Assembly: GCF_023684385.1 (NCBI RefSeq)
Contig: NZ_JAGSOJ010000005.1
Span: forward strand, 186,001 to 250,000
Length of the DNA: 64,000 nt
Reading direction: 5' to 3'
Source: Oceanirhabdus seepicola
GTDB lineage: Bacteria; Bacillota; Clostridia; Clostridiales; Clostridiaceae
Shown: one piece after another, positions 25,953 to 35,781 of the stretch
Position numbering within the stretch: the first letter of the stretch is position 1
Layout: each line of letters begins with the position of its first letter
Notes under the pieces: generated by a model
Seen by the model: the letters and a program-made list of their open reading frames with translations, nothing else
What the model was told of the DNA's origin: nothing
The model's database searches: none
Made by a program: the position numbers and the translations under genes

Positions 25953-26669
25953 TTGAAATTTAAAGTTCTCATAGCTGAAGATGAAAAAGATATTGTAGAT
26001 TTACTAAAACTATTTTTAGAAAAAGAAAATCTAGAGATTATTCCTGCATATAATGGGGAAGATGCTTGGAGTATTATGGAAAGCAACAAGATTGACTTAG
26101 CTGTTTTAGATATTATGATGCCAAAACTTAATGGTTTTGAACTAACCAAAAAAATTAGAAGTAAATATAGTATCCCCATAATTATCTTATCTGCAAAGCA
26201 AATGGATAGTGATAAGATACTAGGACTGGATTTAGGTGCTGATGATTATATAACAAAGCCCTTTAATCCCCTAGAAGTCTTAGCAAGAATAAAATCTCAA
26301 CTAAGAAGATCTTATAACTTAAATATTAATTTAGGCGGAAAAGACTTTGATAATAATATAAAAGTAGGAGAACTTTTACTAGATCAAAATAGTTTTAAAC
26401 TTACTAAAAATGATACTGAGATAATTCTTACACCTACGGAATTTAAAATCATTCATCTACTTATGAAGTCTCCTGGTCGTGTATACACTAAAAGTCAAAT
26501 CTTTGAGAATATTAGAGGTGATTATTTCTATGGAGATGATAATACTTTAATGGTCTATATCTCTAAATTAAGAGAAAAGATTGAAGATAATCCCAAAAAG
26601 CCAATATATATAAAGACAGTAAGGGGGCTCGGATATAAAATTGAAAAAGAATCAAATATCACAAAATAA
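25953..26669 (+). CDS. OmpR-family response regulator (system 4)
   Basis: A 238-residue regulator with EDE pocket (9-11), phospho-acceptor Asp53 (AVLDIMMP), TKPFNP lysine and a winged-helix output (SKLREKIEDNPKKP). Start is TTG 25953 with GAGGAGG 8 bases upstream. It overlaps the kinase gene by 29 bases. It resembles the system 1 regulator closely (AYNGEDAW, RIKSQLRRSY). Confidence 0.92.
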   Translation: MKFKVLIAEDEKDIVDLLKLFLEKENLEIIPAYNGEDAWSIMESNKIDLAVLDIMMPKLNGFELTKKIRSKYSIPIIILSAKQMDSDKILGLDLGADDYITKPFNPLEVLARIKSQLRRSYNLNINLGGKDFDNNIKVGELLLDQNSFKLTKNDTEIILTPTEFKIIHLLMKSPGRVYTKSQIFENIRGDYFYGDDNTLMVYISKLREKIEDNPKKPIYIKTVRGLGYKIEKESNITK

Positions 26670-28065
26670 GAAATTCTACGTAACTCTTATAAATAATTAT
26701 GCACTATTTACTATAAGCACTTTAATAATTATACTTATAGTTCTTTCTTTTGGTATATTTAAACTTATAGGTTTGTTTGTTTTATTATCTGAAGATGATA
26801 ATATTAATAAACAAATTCCTATACTTGAAAAAGGTCAATATAAAAACATAGACATTAGCCATATCTCAAAAAAAAATGGATGGATCGAAATAATAGATGA
26901 AAACTATAACATAATATACAGTAAAGGAAATGTAAAAGAAGAAAGACGTTCTTATACCAAAAATGAATTAGATGCAATTTTAAACCCAGAATCCCTTCCC
27001 TACTCTATTAAAAAATATGAATTCAAGAGTAGTTCTGGTCAAAATCTGCTACTTCTTTCTAAAACACCAAAACAAAATATTACAACTGGGGGTTCAGACA
27101 AAGTTTCTAGCTATGTAAAAAATAGCATTTTTCAGCTAGTAATGATATTTATTGGACTTTATATTCTAAATATACTACTCTTTATCCTATGGTTGAACAA
27201 AAAAGTTAAAAAACCACTAAGTAAAATTAACAAAGCAATGAACTCTTTTACTGAGACTAACCAAGAAATTTATCTTGATTATGAAGGGTCAGAGGAATTC
27301 GTGCAAATATGTGACAGCTTTAATCACTTAGTTAAAAGATTAAAAACCATGGAAAAAGAAAAAAAAATGGTGGAAGAAAGCAGACAAAAAATACTTGCTG
27401 ATATTTCACATGATTTAAAAACTCCCATAACAACAATTCAAGGCTATGCTAAAGCAATTTCAGAGGGGTATGTTACAGATAAAGAAGATATAAATAAATA
27501 TTTAAATATAATATATAAGAAATCCACTAGAGTAACCGATCTCATTAACCTTCTATTTGAGTATGTAAAACTAAGACATCCTAACTTTAAACTAAATCTA
27601 ACTTTAAATAATTTAGGTGAATTTATTAGAGAATTAATTGCTGAAAACTACGAGCATATTGAAGATAAAGGATTTCTCTTAGAATTTTCTATTCCTGAAA
27701 AAGAACTTTTATTTAATTTTGATAAAAATCAACTAAAACGTGCCATATCTAATCTTATATCAAACAGTTTAAAATATAATGAGCCTGGTACATGTATAAA
27801 CATAGAAGTTGGAGATACTGATTCTAATTATATAATAATTGTCGCAGATAACGGCATTGGTATCCCTGAGCATGTTAGAAACGAACTATTTGTTCCCTTT
27901 GTAACAGGAGATGAATCAAGAAATATAAACGGTGGTACAGGTTTAGGTCTTTCTATTACAAAAGAAATAATAGAGAAACATGGTGGACAAATTCATTTAG
28001 CTTCTTCTGAAGAAAGTGAATATATAACTGAATTTAAAATAATCCTTCCTAAGCCTAAAACTTAA
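26641..28065 (+). CDS. Sensor histidine kinase (system 4)
   Basis: A 474-residue kinase with helices at about 20-47 and 163-186, a 115-residue outer domain, a HAMP-like linker and phospho-acceptor His257 (SHDLKTPITTIQGYAKAI). The G1 box DNGIGIP and G2 box GTGLGLSITKE are intact. Start is TTG 26641 inside the regulator gene. A small zinc-ribbon gene follows 28 bases later with its own GGAGG. Confidence 0.92.
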   Translation: MKKNQISQNKKFYVTLINNYALFTISTLIIILIVLSFGIFKLIGLFVLLSEDDNINKQIPILEKGQYKNIDISHISKKNGWIEIIDENYNIIYSKGNVKEERRSYTKNELDAILNPESLPYSIKKYEFKSSSGQNLLLLSKTPKQNITTGGSDKVSSYVKNSIFQLVMIFIGLYILNILLFILWLNKKVKKPLSKINKAMNSFTETNQEIYLDYEGSEEFVQICDSFNHLVKRLKTMEKEKKMVEESRQKILADISHDLKTPITTIQGYAKAISEGYVTDKEDINKYLNIIYKKSTRVTDLINLLFEYVKLRHPNFKLNLTLNNLGEFIRELIAENYEHIEDKGFLLEFSIPEKELLFNFDKNQLKRAISNLISNSLKYNEPGTCINIEVGDTDSNYIIIVADNGIGIPEHVRNELFVPFVTGDESRNINGGTGLGLSITKEIIEKHGGQIHLASSEESEYITEFKIILPKPKT

Positions 28066-28093
28066 GAATCAATTACAAAGGAGGTACGCAGGT

Positions 28094-28408
28094 TTGAGTA
28101 ATGAAGATAAATTCATAAAAAAGGCAAAAAAAGCTTTTAGATACAGAAATATTTCTATTTTAATTGTCTTTATAGGTTTTTTTGGTATGTTACCTTTGGG
28201 TATTATGCTTAATAAAATATTCAATTTCCAAAACATTGGATTATTAGTTGTAGGCGGTTTTATACTATCCCTTATTATTTCAACCGTAATATCTTCTATT
28301 CATTGGAAATGCCCTAGCTGTAATCGTAGATTTTCCACAAGAAATAATTCTATGTATAATATGACTCACTGTCCATATTGCGGTGTAAAATTAAGGAACA
28401 GAAAATAA
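28094..28408 (+). CDS. Small membrane protein with C-terminal zinc ribbon
   Basis: A 104-residue protein with two membrane helices (about 20-40 and 46-68) and a C-terminal zinc-binding pair of knuckles, CPSC and CPYCG, 20 residues apart. It starts at TTG 28094 with AAAGGAGG upstream. It is the last gene after the system 4 pair and may be a target or accessory of that system. I know no specific function. Confidence 0.75.
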   Translation: MSNEDKFIKKAKKAFRYRNISILIVFIGFFGMLPLGIMLNKIFNFQNIGLLVVGGFILSLIISTVISSIHWKCPSCNRRFSTRNNSMYNMTHCPYCGVKLRNRK

Positions 28409-28497
28409 TTATTTTTTACACTACATATATTGAACAAAATGACTACAACATATCTAGTGATATAAATGAAATGTTGTTTGAAATACAAATTTCCCCC

Positions 28498-28549
28498 AAA
28501 CACAGTTGGAGATATACTGTTCAGCGTATATCTCCAACTGTGTTTTTTT
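28498..28549 (+). terminator. Strong terminator after system 4
   Basis: A perfect stem of about 20 bp (AACACAGTTGGAGATATAC and its complement) with an 8-base loop is followed by seven T. Confidence 0.92.
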
Positions 28550-28589
28550 ATTAACTAAAATAAAAGCTATCCAACACCAAATACTTTAA

Positions 28590-29753
28590 TTACTTTAAAG
28601 TAATTACATTCGTAACATCCATTCTATCAAATGGTCTTTCATTATCTTTAGCCTTTCCACTATGCACCATAATTTTTTCACCAGATGGACTCCATTCAAT
28701 AGGTGTATAATACTCACCTGCGCAAACCAATGATTTTTTCATGGCTTTCACATCCACTATATAAAGACCTTCCTTACCTTCTTCATTTGATATATAAGCT
28801 ACCTTTGTTCCATCATGAGACCATCTTGCACCATATATATATCCTTCAGATAAAATTTCTTGTTGGTTTCCTTCTAAATCCGTAATAATCAATTCATTTA
28901 CATTTTTATCAAAATTTGATGTAACCATAAGAATTTGACTTTTATCTGGAGATAAACTAAAATCTTGAACATCATCTTTAACTAATATTTTATTTTCTTT
29001 TTTATTTATATCATAAACTTTTATTTTATCATCATCATCTGCACCACGATGTATTGTTAAATAGTATATTTTATCTCCGACTTTCATAGGTTCTGTAATG
29101 CTAAGTCCATTTAATGGGTCTTTTGTTCCCATTATTCCCTTTTCTACATCTTCTATTTTGTTTATAGTTCCATCAATATTTATAAGAGTAAAACCTCTAA
29201 TACTGTGACAAGGAATAATTAACTCTTCATCATTAATCCATTGAGCTTCACTCAAATCATATGCATCTATAGAGCTATCTGTAATTTTAACCTTTGTATT
29301 TCCCTGTGAATCTGCAATATATCCTGTAGCAATTTCTTCATATTGATTTCTATAAAACATATACTTATTATTAGGTGAAAAAATTGCCCCATCTTGGAAT
29401 TTTGATTGATCCCCAATACTTTTTTCTTCTTTGGAATTTAAATCATATAAATAAAGATTTTTCACTTCAAACTCAGCCTTCATTTTAGCATTATCAATTT
29501 TTACTGGTTTCAATTCTTTGTTTTCTTTTGTAATGACTATTTTACTTTCATTTAACCAATCATATCCTATTACGCCTTCATAAGTATCAATTTCAGATGC
29601 ACCAACCTGAGTTGCTAAAATATCTTTTGTGTCCTTTATGATAGTTATATTTTTATTGTTTTCTTGTGCTTCTGCTTTGTATTTTGCACATCCAACCGTT
29701 CCACCTAAAACACTAATCATCAAAATACCCAATAATAATTTTCTTTTGTTCAT
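28590..29753 (-). CDS. TolB-like beta-propeller lipoprotein
   Basis: A 387-residue lipoprotein with lipobox TVGC near residue 22. The mature part holds repeating PD40/WD-like blades (FSPNNKYMFYRN, LSPDKSQILMVTS, WSHDGTKVAYISNEEG, WSPSGEKIMVHSGKA), as in TolB-like propellers. It probably acts outside the cell as a binding or accessory protein. It lies 85 bases downstream of the system 5 kinase. The gap holds two 13-base direct repeats, so it may be transcribed with that system or be controlled by it. Confidence 0.85.
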   Translation of the reverse strand: MNKRKLLLGILMISVLGGTVGCAKYKAEAQENNKNITIIKDTKDILATQVGASEIDTYEGVIGYDWLNESKIVITKENKELKPVKIDNAKMKAEFEVKNLYLYDLNSKEEKSIGDQSKFQDGAIFSPNNKYMFYRNQYEEIATGYIADSQGNTKVKITDSSIDAYDLSEAQWINDEELIIPCHSIRGFTLINIDGTINKIEDVEKGIMGTKDPLNGLSITEPMKVGDKIYYLTIHRGADDDDKIKVYDINKKENKILVKDDVQDFSLSPDKSQILMVTSNFDKNVNELIITDLEGNQQEILSEGYIYGARWSHDGTKVAYISNEEGKEGLYIVDVKAMKKSLVCAGEYYTPIEWSPSGEKIMVHSGKAKDNERPFDRMDVTNVITLK

Positions 29754-29782
29754 TTTTCAATTCCTCCTTAATCTATAAGGGT

Positions 29783-29819
29783 AGTATACCTAATTGATTT
29801 TTCAAAAGTATATCTAATT
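29783..29819 (-). promoter_or_regulatory. Pair of 13-base direct repeats before the beta-propeller gene
   Basis: AGTATACCTAATT (29783-29795) and AGTATATCTAATT (29807-29819) differ at one position and are 24 bases apart, about two helical turns. They lie between the system 5 kinase and the lipoprotein gene and could be a response regulator site. Confidence 0.5.
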
Positions 29820-29838
29820 GTTTCAATACTGTAAACTT

Positions 29839-31299
29839 TTATAAAGTAGGAAAAGAAATTAAAAATGTAGTTCCTTTTTCTTGTGTATCTAATAGCAAAA
29901 TAGTTCCTTTTTGTTTTTCTATTAATTCCTTTACAAGAGAAAGCCCTAATCCTGTTCCTCCATGCTTTTTGGCTCTATCTTTATTCACTGTATAAAAAGG
30001 TTCAAATATCTTATCCCTTGATTCTTTTGGAATTCCAATTCCGGTATCTGCTACTTCTATAAATACTTTTTTATCCTTCGTATAGCTATTAATAAATATC
30101 TGTCCATTAACCTTATTATATTTTATAGCATTGTCTATTAAATTAATAAATATATGCATTAAGTTCTCTTTATCTCCTAGAATAAAGCCAGATTCCAAAT
30201 TTTTTATTAAACTAATGTTAAACTTATGAGCTTTTCCATGCATTCGGCTGCAAATTTCTTCTAATATCTCTTTCACATCTATTTTTTCACATTCAAATTC
30301 AAAATCATATTTTTGCAGTGAAGATAAATGTAAACTCTTCTCTACCATCTCATTCAATCTTTGTGTCTCTTTTACTATATTCACTTTAGCATCTTTAAGC
30401 AAATTAGGATCGTCTGAATACATATCCAATAAATCCATATATGTTTTAATAACTGTGAGAGGTGTTTTGAATTCATGTGTTATATTGCCAATAAAAATTT
30501 TCTGTTGTTTTTCTAATGCTCTTAGCTTTTCTACTGCTAATTTTAGATTTTGCTGTTCCATTTCCATTTTGTTTATATTTTTTTCAATTTCACCACTCAT
30601 ATAATAAATTCCTTCACTCAATTCCCCAAGTTCATCCTTTCGCTTAAGAGGAATAATACTAGTATATAAGCCCCTCTTAATATCCATTGTATCTTCTTTG
30701 AGTTTTACAATACTTTTAGAAAATCTATTAAAATAAAAATATGCACTCATAAAACTTAATACAAACACAACAGCTCCTATGCTTATAAAAAGGGATTTTA
30801 TATCAGTATAAAATTTAATATCTTTTTTAAGGGAATAGTGAAATTGAATCACGCCTATTTGATCCACATTATAAAGAGGTGCCATATATTCTACATAATC
30901 TCCTACAATTTTATATGCTATTTGATCCTTTTGAGCATGAGAAAGTATATCTTTAACATCATCTCTAATATTATATGACATAGAATTTACTAATTCTTTT
31001 CCATTTATATCATAAATCTCAACATACATTGCATTTATTGAGTTTAACTGCAATGCAAGTTGTTGTGCGTTCTTTTGTAAAAATTCTTCTTTATCTTTTA
31101 TTGATTCTGTGAGATACATCTGCTGGATATATGTGTTTGCAATTTTAGTCTGTTGTGCTAAATACATTTCATAATTCTTCTTTTGATTGTTTCGTATTCC
31201 ACTTAGTACTAGTGTGCTAAGTATACTCACTGTCAAAAGTAAAAGCAGTGCTAAAAACACACTGAATTTTATCTTTATACTACTCTTCATACATTTCAC
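29839..31299 (-). CDS. Sensor histidine kinase (system 5)
   Basis: A 486-residue kinase with helices at about 12-33 and 166-190 around a PAS/Cache-like outer domain of about 130 residues. HAMP (193-250) and a coiled coil lead to phospho-acceptor His275 (THEFKTPLTVIKTYMDLL). The G1 box DTGIGIP and G2 box GTGLGLSLVKE are intact. ATG 31290 (6 bases after AGGTG) may be the true start rather than ATG 31299. Either way it overlaps the regulator gene. Confidence 0.92.
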   Translation of the reverse strand: MKCMKSSIKIKFSVFLALLLLLTVSILSTLVLSGIRNNQKKNYEMYLAQQTKIANTYIQQMYLTESIKDKEEFLQKNAQQLALQLNSINAMYVEIYDINGKELVNSMSYNIRDDVKDILSHAQKDQIAYKIVGDYVEYMAPLYNVDQIGVIQFHYSLKKDIKFYTDIKSLFISIGAVVFVLSFMSAYFYFNRFSKSIVKLKEDTMDIKRGLYTSIIPLKRKDELGELSEGIYYMSGEIEKNINKMEMEQQNLKLAVEKLRALEKQQKIFIGNITHEFKTPLTVIKTYMDLLDMYSDDPNLLKDAKVNIVKETQRLNEMVEKSLHLSSLQKYDFEFECEKIDVKEILEEICSRMHGKAHKFNISLIKNLESGFILGDKENLMHIFINLIDNAIKYNKVNGQIFINSYTKDKKVFIEVADTGIGIPKESRDKIFEPFYTVNKDRAKKHGGTGLGLSLVKELIEKQKGTILLLDTQEKGTTFLISFPTL

Positions 31300-31975
31300 C
31301 TACAGCTTTATATCCTACTCTATATACAGTTTGTATTATATTTTCATAGGGTTTACCTAATTTTTTTCTGAGTCTTTGAATGTGAATATCCACCGTACGA
31401 GTTCCCCCGATATACTCCATTCCCCAAATTAAATCTAAAAGTTCATCTCTTGTATATACTCTATCTAAATTTGATAATAAACAAACTAGCAAATCAAATT
31501 CTTTAGGTGTTAATTCCAATTCTTTTCCTTTAATAAGGACTTTTCTTTGTTTTAATCTAATTTCCAAATCTTTAATTTGGATATCTGTACCTTTTGATTC
31601 ATTAGAATGCTTATTCAATCTTCTAAGTAGTGATTTAACCCTTGCCATTAGTTCTCTTATATCAAAGGGTTTTGTTAAATAATCATCAGCGCCTAACTCT
31701 AACCCTATTACTTTGTCTACAATATCACTTTTTGCAGTGAGCATTACAATCCCTAAATTTTCTGTATTATCTAATTTCCTGCATACTTCAAATCCATTCA
31801 TTTTAGGCATCATCACATCTATAATCATTACATTTGGATTAAATTTTTTTATTTTATCTAATGCTTCTTCTCCATTATAAGCCGTTTCAACACTATAATC
31901 TTCTCTTTTAAACGCATATGCGATGAGATCAGCAATATTTTTTTCATCATCTACTACCAGTATTTTTTCTTTCAT
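31280..31975 (-). CDS. OmpR-family response regulator (system 5)
   Basis: A 231-residue regulator with DDE pocket (9-11), phospho-acceptor Asp53 (MIIDVMMP), TKPFDI lysine and a winged helix (IQRLRKKLGKPYENI). AAAGGA precedes ATG 31975. It heads a minus-strand pair with the kinase and possibly the beta-propeller lipoprotein. Confidence 0.93.
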   Translation of the reverse strand: MKEKILVVDDEKNIADLIAYAFKREDYSVETAYNGEEALDKIKKFNPNVMIIDVMMPKMNGFEVCRKLDNTENLGIVMLTAKSDIVDKVIGLELGADDYLTKPFDIRELMARVKSLLRRLNKHSNESKGTDIQIKDLEIRLKQRKVLIKGKELELTPKEFDLLVCLLSNLDRVYTRDELLDLIWGMEYIGGTRTVDIHIQRLRKKLGKPYENIIQTVYRVGYKAVGEMYEE

Positions 31976-32177
31976 ATATTCACATCCTTTCTATCTATAT
32001 AACTATATACTACAATAAATAAAATTTAAACCTTCTTTAAATGTATGATGGTTTCGTTTACTAATAAATTATCAATATCAATGGAACTTAAATAAGATGA
32101 CTCCTGTGCAATACAGAAATCACCTTAGTTCCTAAAATACTATTTTTTTTAATATCTTTGATATTTGGTACATTTTA

Positions 32178-33047
32178 TTATTTTATATAACCACTCAAGT
32201 CAACACTATCAATCACTTTATGCATTTCTTCTTCACTAACTCCCATGAAAATTAAAGCATACTGTAAATTATTAGTATCCGTGGTAGCAATAATACCTTC
32301 GTCTTCCTTCAATATTGAGTATTTAGTACCAGCTGGCGTCTTATACTCCGCTTTATAAACCGCATCTGTCACTGTCACAACTGTGCTATCTTCAGACTGA
32401 TCTTGTGTTATTATTGTGACACCCATTAATCGATTTTCTTTCTCCTTTGATACATATGTCAAATATATATTGTAATTATTATTAAACGAATCATAAACTT
32501 TTATATCTTTTTCCATTTGAAAATCTACTGGTATATCCGACGGTATAATAATTTTTATACCTATACTTTCTTCAACCTCTTCTATACTGGAAAAAATCTT
32601 TTCTGTAGCATTCACAGATGTACCTTCTGTGGATGGCGAATTATAATCTTCTTCTGCTTCCTTTGCCAGCCTCTCTGCATCTTCTTCACTTATATTTTGA
32701 TTTGTTCTTATTTCAACTGTTGTCTTTTCGTTGTAAAATTTGAAATTTTTAAATAATCCTGTTGCATAAGCTGCTGTTACACCTATAGTTATAGTCAACA
32801 CTAAACAAGCTGCTACGGTTCCAAATTTCTTTATATTCTTTCTCATGCTCATACGTCCCTTCTTACTTTGTTTTATAATTCTTTTGGCAAAAATTTTACT
32901 ATCTTCTATCTCAAAAGGTAATCCCTCTCCCTCTGATAGTTTTGCAAGTTGTCTTTCAATTTCAGTTACGTCCATATTATCAATAGCCTTATCAAGTTTA
33001 CTGTTTATACTTTGAAATTCTGGAGTCTTTTTAAAATTATCTTTCAT
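32178..33047 (-). CDS. Anti-sigma factor-like membrane protein with DUF4367-like domain
   Basis: A 289-residue protein. The first 65 residues are cytoplasmic and likely to bind the sigma factor. One membrane helix lies at 76-96 (AACLVLTITIGVTAAY). The outer part has an acidic linker and a C-terminal domain (EEVEESIGIKIIIPSDIPVD, ILKEDEGIIATT) that resembles DUF4367, often found on ECF anti-sigma factors. It follows the sigma gene by 54 bases with its own GGGGGAAA site. Confidence 0.82.
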   Translation of the reverse strand: MKDNFKKTPEFQSINSKLDKAIDNMDVTEIERQLAKLSEGEGLPFEIEDSKIFAKRIIKQSKKGRMSMRKNIKKFGTVAACLVLTITIGVTAAYATGLFKNFKFYNEKTTVEIRTNQNISEEDAERLAKEAEEDYNSPSTEGTSVNATEKIFSSIEEVEESIGIKIIIPSDIPVDFQMEKDIKVYDSFNNNYNIYLTYVSKEKENRLMGVTIITQDQSEDSTVVTVTDAVYKAEYKTPAGTKYSILKEDEGIIATTDTNNLQYALIFMGVSEEEMHKVIDSVDLSGYIK

Positions 33048-33101
33048 TAAATTTCCCCCTTTTGATTAGGATTGAGCTCATATCCAATCACTTATTATAT
33101 G

Positions 33102-33644
33102 TCATAATTGTTTATTTGTAACAAATTTTTCTTCTGCTATATTGTGTGTCAATTTTTTAATTTCACGTCTTAATCGCACATATCTCATACGTAAACTAGC
33201 TTCATTAACATTGAGTATTTTTGCTATCTCTTTATAACTTCTATTTTCAACATAATAGAAGTTATAAAGTTGCTGCTTCTCTTGTGAAAGAAGTAATAAT
33301 ACGTTGTCCACATACTGTTCTGCATCAATCTCATTGTCATAAATCGTTATGAGTTCTTCATATAAGTCTGAATGTTTACTTCCTATTTCTATATCAACTG
33401 AAGTTTCCTTTAAAGTCTTTTTTAGAGCTTTTCTCTTAAAATTAGCCGCTACAAATTTTGCTGTCTGATAAATGAATCCACCTATATTTTGATGGTTTTG
33501 CAGCTCCTCTATACGGTTATAAACGATAACAAATACTTCTTGGGTAAGATCTTTGGCATCTTCTATATTCCCTACTGAATAATAGAGATATTTCAAAATT
33601 TTTTCATGATATCTTTCACATAATGTAACAAAAAGTTTATCCAG
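33102..33644 (-). CDS. ECF-type RNA polymerase sigma factor, probable non-canonical start
   Basis: The frame encodes sigma region 2 (ILKYLYYSVGNIEDAKDLTQ, then VFVIVYNRIEEL) and region 4 (YYVENRSYKEIAKILNVNEA). The first conventional start is TTG 33596, which would remove the start of region 2. The frame stays open upstream and encodes DKLFVTLCERYHEKI, which is what the family has there. A strong GGGGGGAG lies at 33657-33650, followed by ATT (33647) and CTG (33644); no ATG, GTG or TTG exists in frame. I therefore place the start at CTG 33644 with moderate confidence; the protein would be 180 residues. Confidence 0.8.
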   Translation of the reverse strand: MDKLFVTLCERYHEKILKYLYYSVGNIEDAKDLTQEVFVIVYNRIEELQNHQNIGGFIYQTAKFVAANFKRKALKKTLKETSVDIEIGSKHSDLYEELITIYDNEIDAEQYVDNVLLLLSQEKQQLYNFYYVENRSYKEIAKILNVNEASLRMRYVRLRREIKKLTHNIAEEKFVTNKQL

Positions 33645-33729
33645 AATAGCTCCCCCCTTTCTAATTTGTTTATGTCCATATTTGTTAATTGTAACATTTA
33701 TTGTTTGAAAAAATTTCGTTTATAGGCAC

Positions 33730-33763
33730 AAAAAAAGCTCTCCAATATAAAATTGAAGAGTCT
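33730..33763. terminator. Terminator after the BceB-like gene
   Basis: On the minus strand, ACTCTTCAAT and ATTGGAGAGC form a stem (one G-T pair) around TTTAT, followed by seven T. The hairpin lies 3 bases after the permease stop. A T run also exists on the plus strand. Confidence 0.85.
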
Positions 33764-33765
33764 TT

Positions 33766-35781
33766 TTAATCATTCTTAACTATATTTTTATATCCTAAAT
33801 AAGTAGTATAAAAATATCCTCCATATATCATGAAAATTACAACCCCTGTTATAATTATTGTTGGTCCAAATTCGAAAGTTATTAATAATCCTGCGCTTTT
33901 TGACAAGGTATTCATAATCTTTAATCCTATTACAGAATGTATTAGCGCCAAACTAAGAGGAGTCATAAAATGTATCAGAATCTGAGTAAAGATAGATTTA
34001 TTTATCATCTGCTCAGAAGCTCCTATTTTTTTTAGGGTTTTATATCTATTTAAACTATCACTTGCTTCTGTTAATTGTTGAATTGCTAACATTACTGCAC
34101 TTGCTATCAAGAATACAAAACCTAAATATATTGCAATATATATAGTCGTACCTATATTGCTCTTAACCTGATTATATATTCCTACTTTTGTATCAGCACG
34201 TAAAATGAAACCATATTTATCTAAAAGTTTATCTCGATTATAACTTATATCTGCAAACTTTGCCTGTAGCTCTTTAACCTTATCCTCAAGTTCTTCTTTG
34301 TTTTGTCCACTTGTATTAAATATATACATTGTTGAAGATGATTTCATCATGCTCCCTAAAAAAGAATCCGGTATTACCGCTAATAAATATGAATTCTCAT
34401 GTTTTATATTTATATTAGTTTTTATAGTATACTTCTTTCCACTAATTTTAATTTCATTTTGTTTTTCGATTAATTTCTGTAATGCTTCTTGTTCCTCTTC
34501 ATCACATGTTATTAATAAGATTTCATTCTCTTTTAAATCCACTATTGCTTCTCCACGTAATCTTCTTAGTTCATTGTATTGTGATATTTTTATGCTCCCT
34601 AATCGACTATCAAATTCTTTAAAGCGTTCTTTTAAAGCTAGACTTGCATATTCATTTAATAAATTCAATTTTTTTATATCTGTCCTATAATAATCTATTA
34701 CAGCATCCTCATAGGAGTTACTTAACTTGAATCCCACTCTTTTTAAAGCTTCTTTTACATCTTGTACTTCTTGGTTCTCATCACTAATACTTAAATCAAT
34801 GCTTCCATCATAAATAGGTAAATCTTCTAATCTTTTTTCCAGTATATGCTTTGTACTTAAGCTCGTAGATAATATTACTATTGTTAAAAATAACATTAAA
34901 CATGTTGCTGTCATAGACAAAAAATTTGTATTAATCTTATTATAAAATTGTTTTATAACAAATATATTTAGCTTTTTGAAATATATTTGTTCGCTTCTTC
35001 TAAGTATAAGTACTGTAAATCCAGATAATCCAAAGAAAAATAATAGAGTCCCTAAACTTCCCCATATTATGCTTAAAGGAAAATCTATATTCTGTGGAGT
35101 ATGTGCAAAATGCAATCCTAAATAATATGCTTTTCCTAATGCATATAAAGATATAATAAATATTATTGCTGAAATTATAGTATTTCTGCTTTTTATAGAT
35201 TCATTCTTTCTTGAAGCATTTATCATATCAATTAATTTTTGTTTTGATACAATTACTGTGTTAAATATCATCACTAAGATGAACATTATCGCAAAATATA
35301 AAAAGGTTTTATTCACTGATTCAATAGACAAATTGAATGTATACTCATTCATATTAAGTTCAAATAATTTTGCTGTAAGCACTGAAATTCCTTGTGATAG
35401 AACTATTCCTATAATTAATCCCATAACTAGAGATATGATTCCTACAATAAATGTTTCATATATTAATATTTGAGATATTTTTCTTTTTGACATACCTAGA
35501 ATAGCATATATACCAAATTCTTTTTTACGCTTTTTTAATAAGGCATTATTCGCATATATAATTAATCCACCAAAAACAATTGACATAAATACAGATATAT
35601 AGGATATCAATTTAACCAATACTCCTATTTTATTAATATCATTCATTGCTGTTTGAGAACTAATTGAGTTAAAATTATAAAATATGCTCACTGCTAATGT
35701 GAGCGTCATAAAGTATATGGCATAATCTTTAAAGCTCTTTTTTATATTATTAATTGCTATTTTAGAATACATCCTTAACAT
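33766..35781 (-). CDS. BceB-like ABC permease (FtsX domain)
   Basis: A 671-residue permease with the ten-helix plan of BceB-type transporters: four helices, FtsX core (KKRKKEFGIYAILGMSKRKI), then a large outer domain of about 210 residues between helices 7 and 8 and three final helices. BceAB transporters detect and remove cell-wall-active peptides such as bacitracin or lantibiotics and signal to a BceS kinase. Its start overlaps the ATPase gene by 20 bases. The matching kinase/regulator pair lies just upstream. Confidence 0.9.
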   Translation of the reverse strand: MLRMYSKIAINNIKKSFKDYAIYFMTLTLAVSIFYNFNSISSQTAMNDINKIGVLVKLISYISVFMSIVFGGLIIYANNALLKKRKKEFGIYAILGMSKRKISQILIYETFIVGIISLVMGLIIGIVLSQGISVLTAKLFELNMNEYTFNLSIESVNKTFLYFAIMFILVMIFNTVIVSKQKLIDMINASRKNESIKSRNTIISAIIFIISLYALGKAYYLGLHFAHTPQNIDFPLSIIWGSLGTLLFFFGLSGFTVLILRRSEQIYFKKLNIFVIKQFYNKINTNFLSMTATCLMLFLTIVILSTSLSTKHILEKRLEDLPIYDGSIDLSISDENQEVQDVKEALKRVGFKLSNSYEDAVIDYYRTDIKKLNLLNEYASLALKERFKEFDSRLGSIKISQYNELRRLRGEAIVDLKENEILLITCDEEEQEALQKLIEKQNEIKISGKKYTIKTNINIKHENSYLLAVIPDSFLGSMMKSSSTMYIFNTSGQNKEELEDKVKELQAKFADISYNRDKLLDKYGFILRADTKVGIYNQVKSNIGTTIYIAIYLGFVFLIASAVMLAIQQLTEASDSLNRYKTLKKIGASEQMINKSIFTQILIHFMTPLSLALIHSVIGLKIMNTLSKSAGLLITFEFGPTIIITGVVIFMIYGGYFYTTYLGYKNIVKND

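Noticed and set aside
28583..28605. AATTACTTTAAAGTAATT palindrome at the end of the beta-propeller gene
   Set aside because: It overlaps the last codons, has no loop or T run, and short AT palindromes are expected by chance here.
31976..32177. Gap between system 5 and the anti-sigma gene searched for a regulatory RNA
   Set aside because: AT-rich with no convincing hairpin, promoter pair or open frame.
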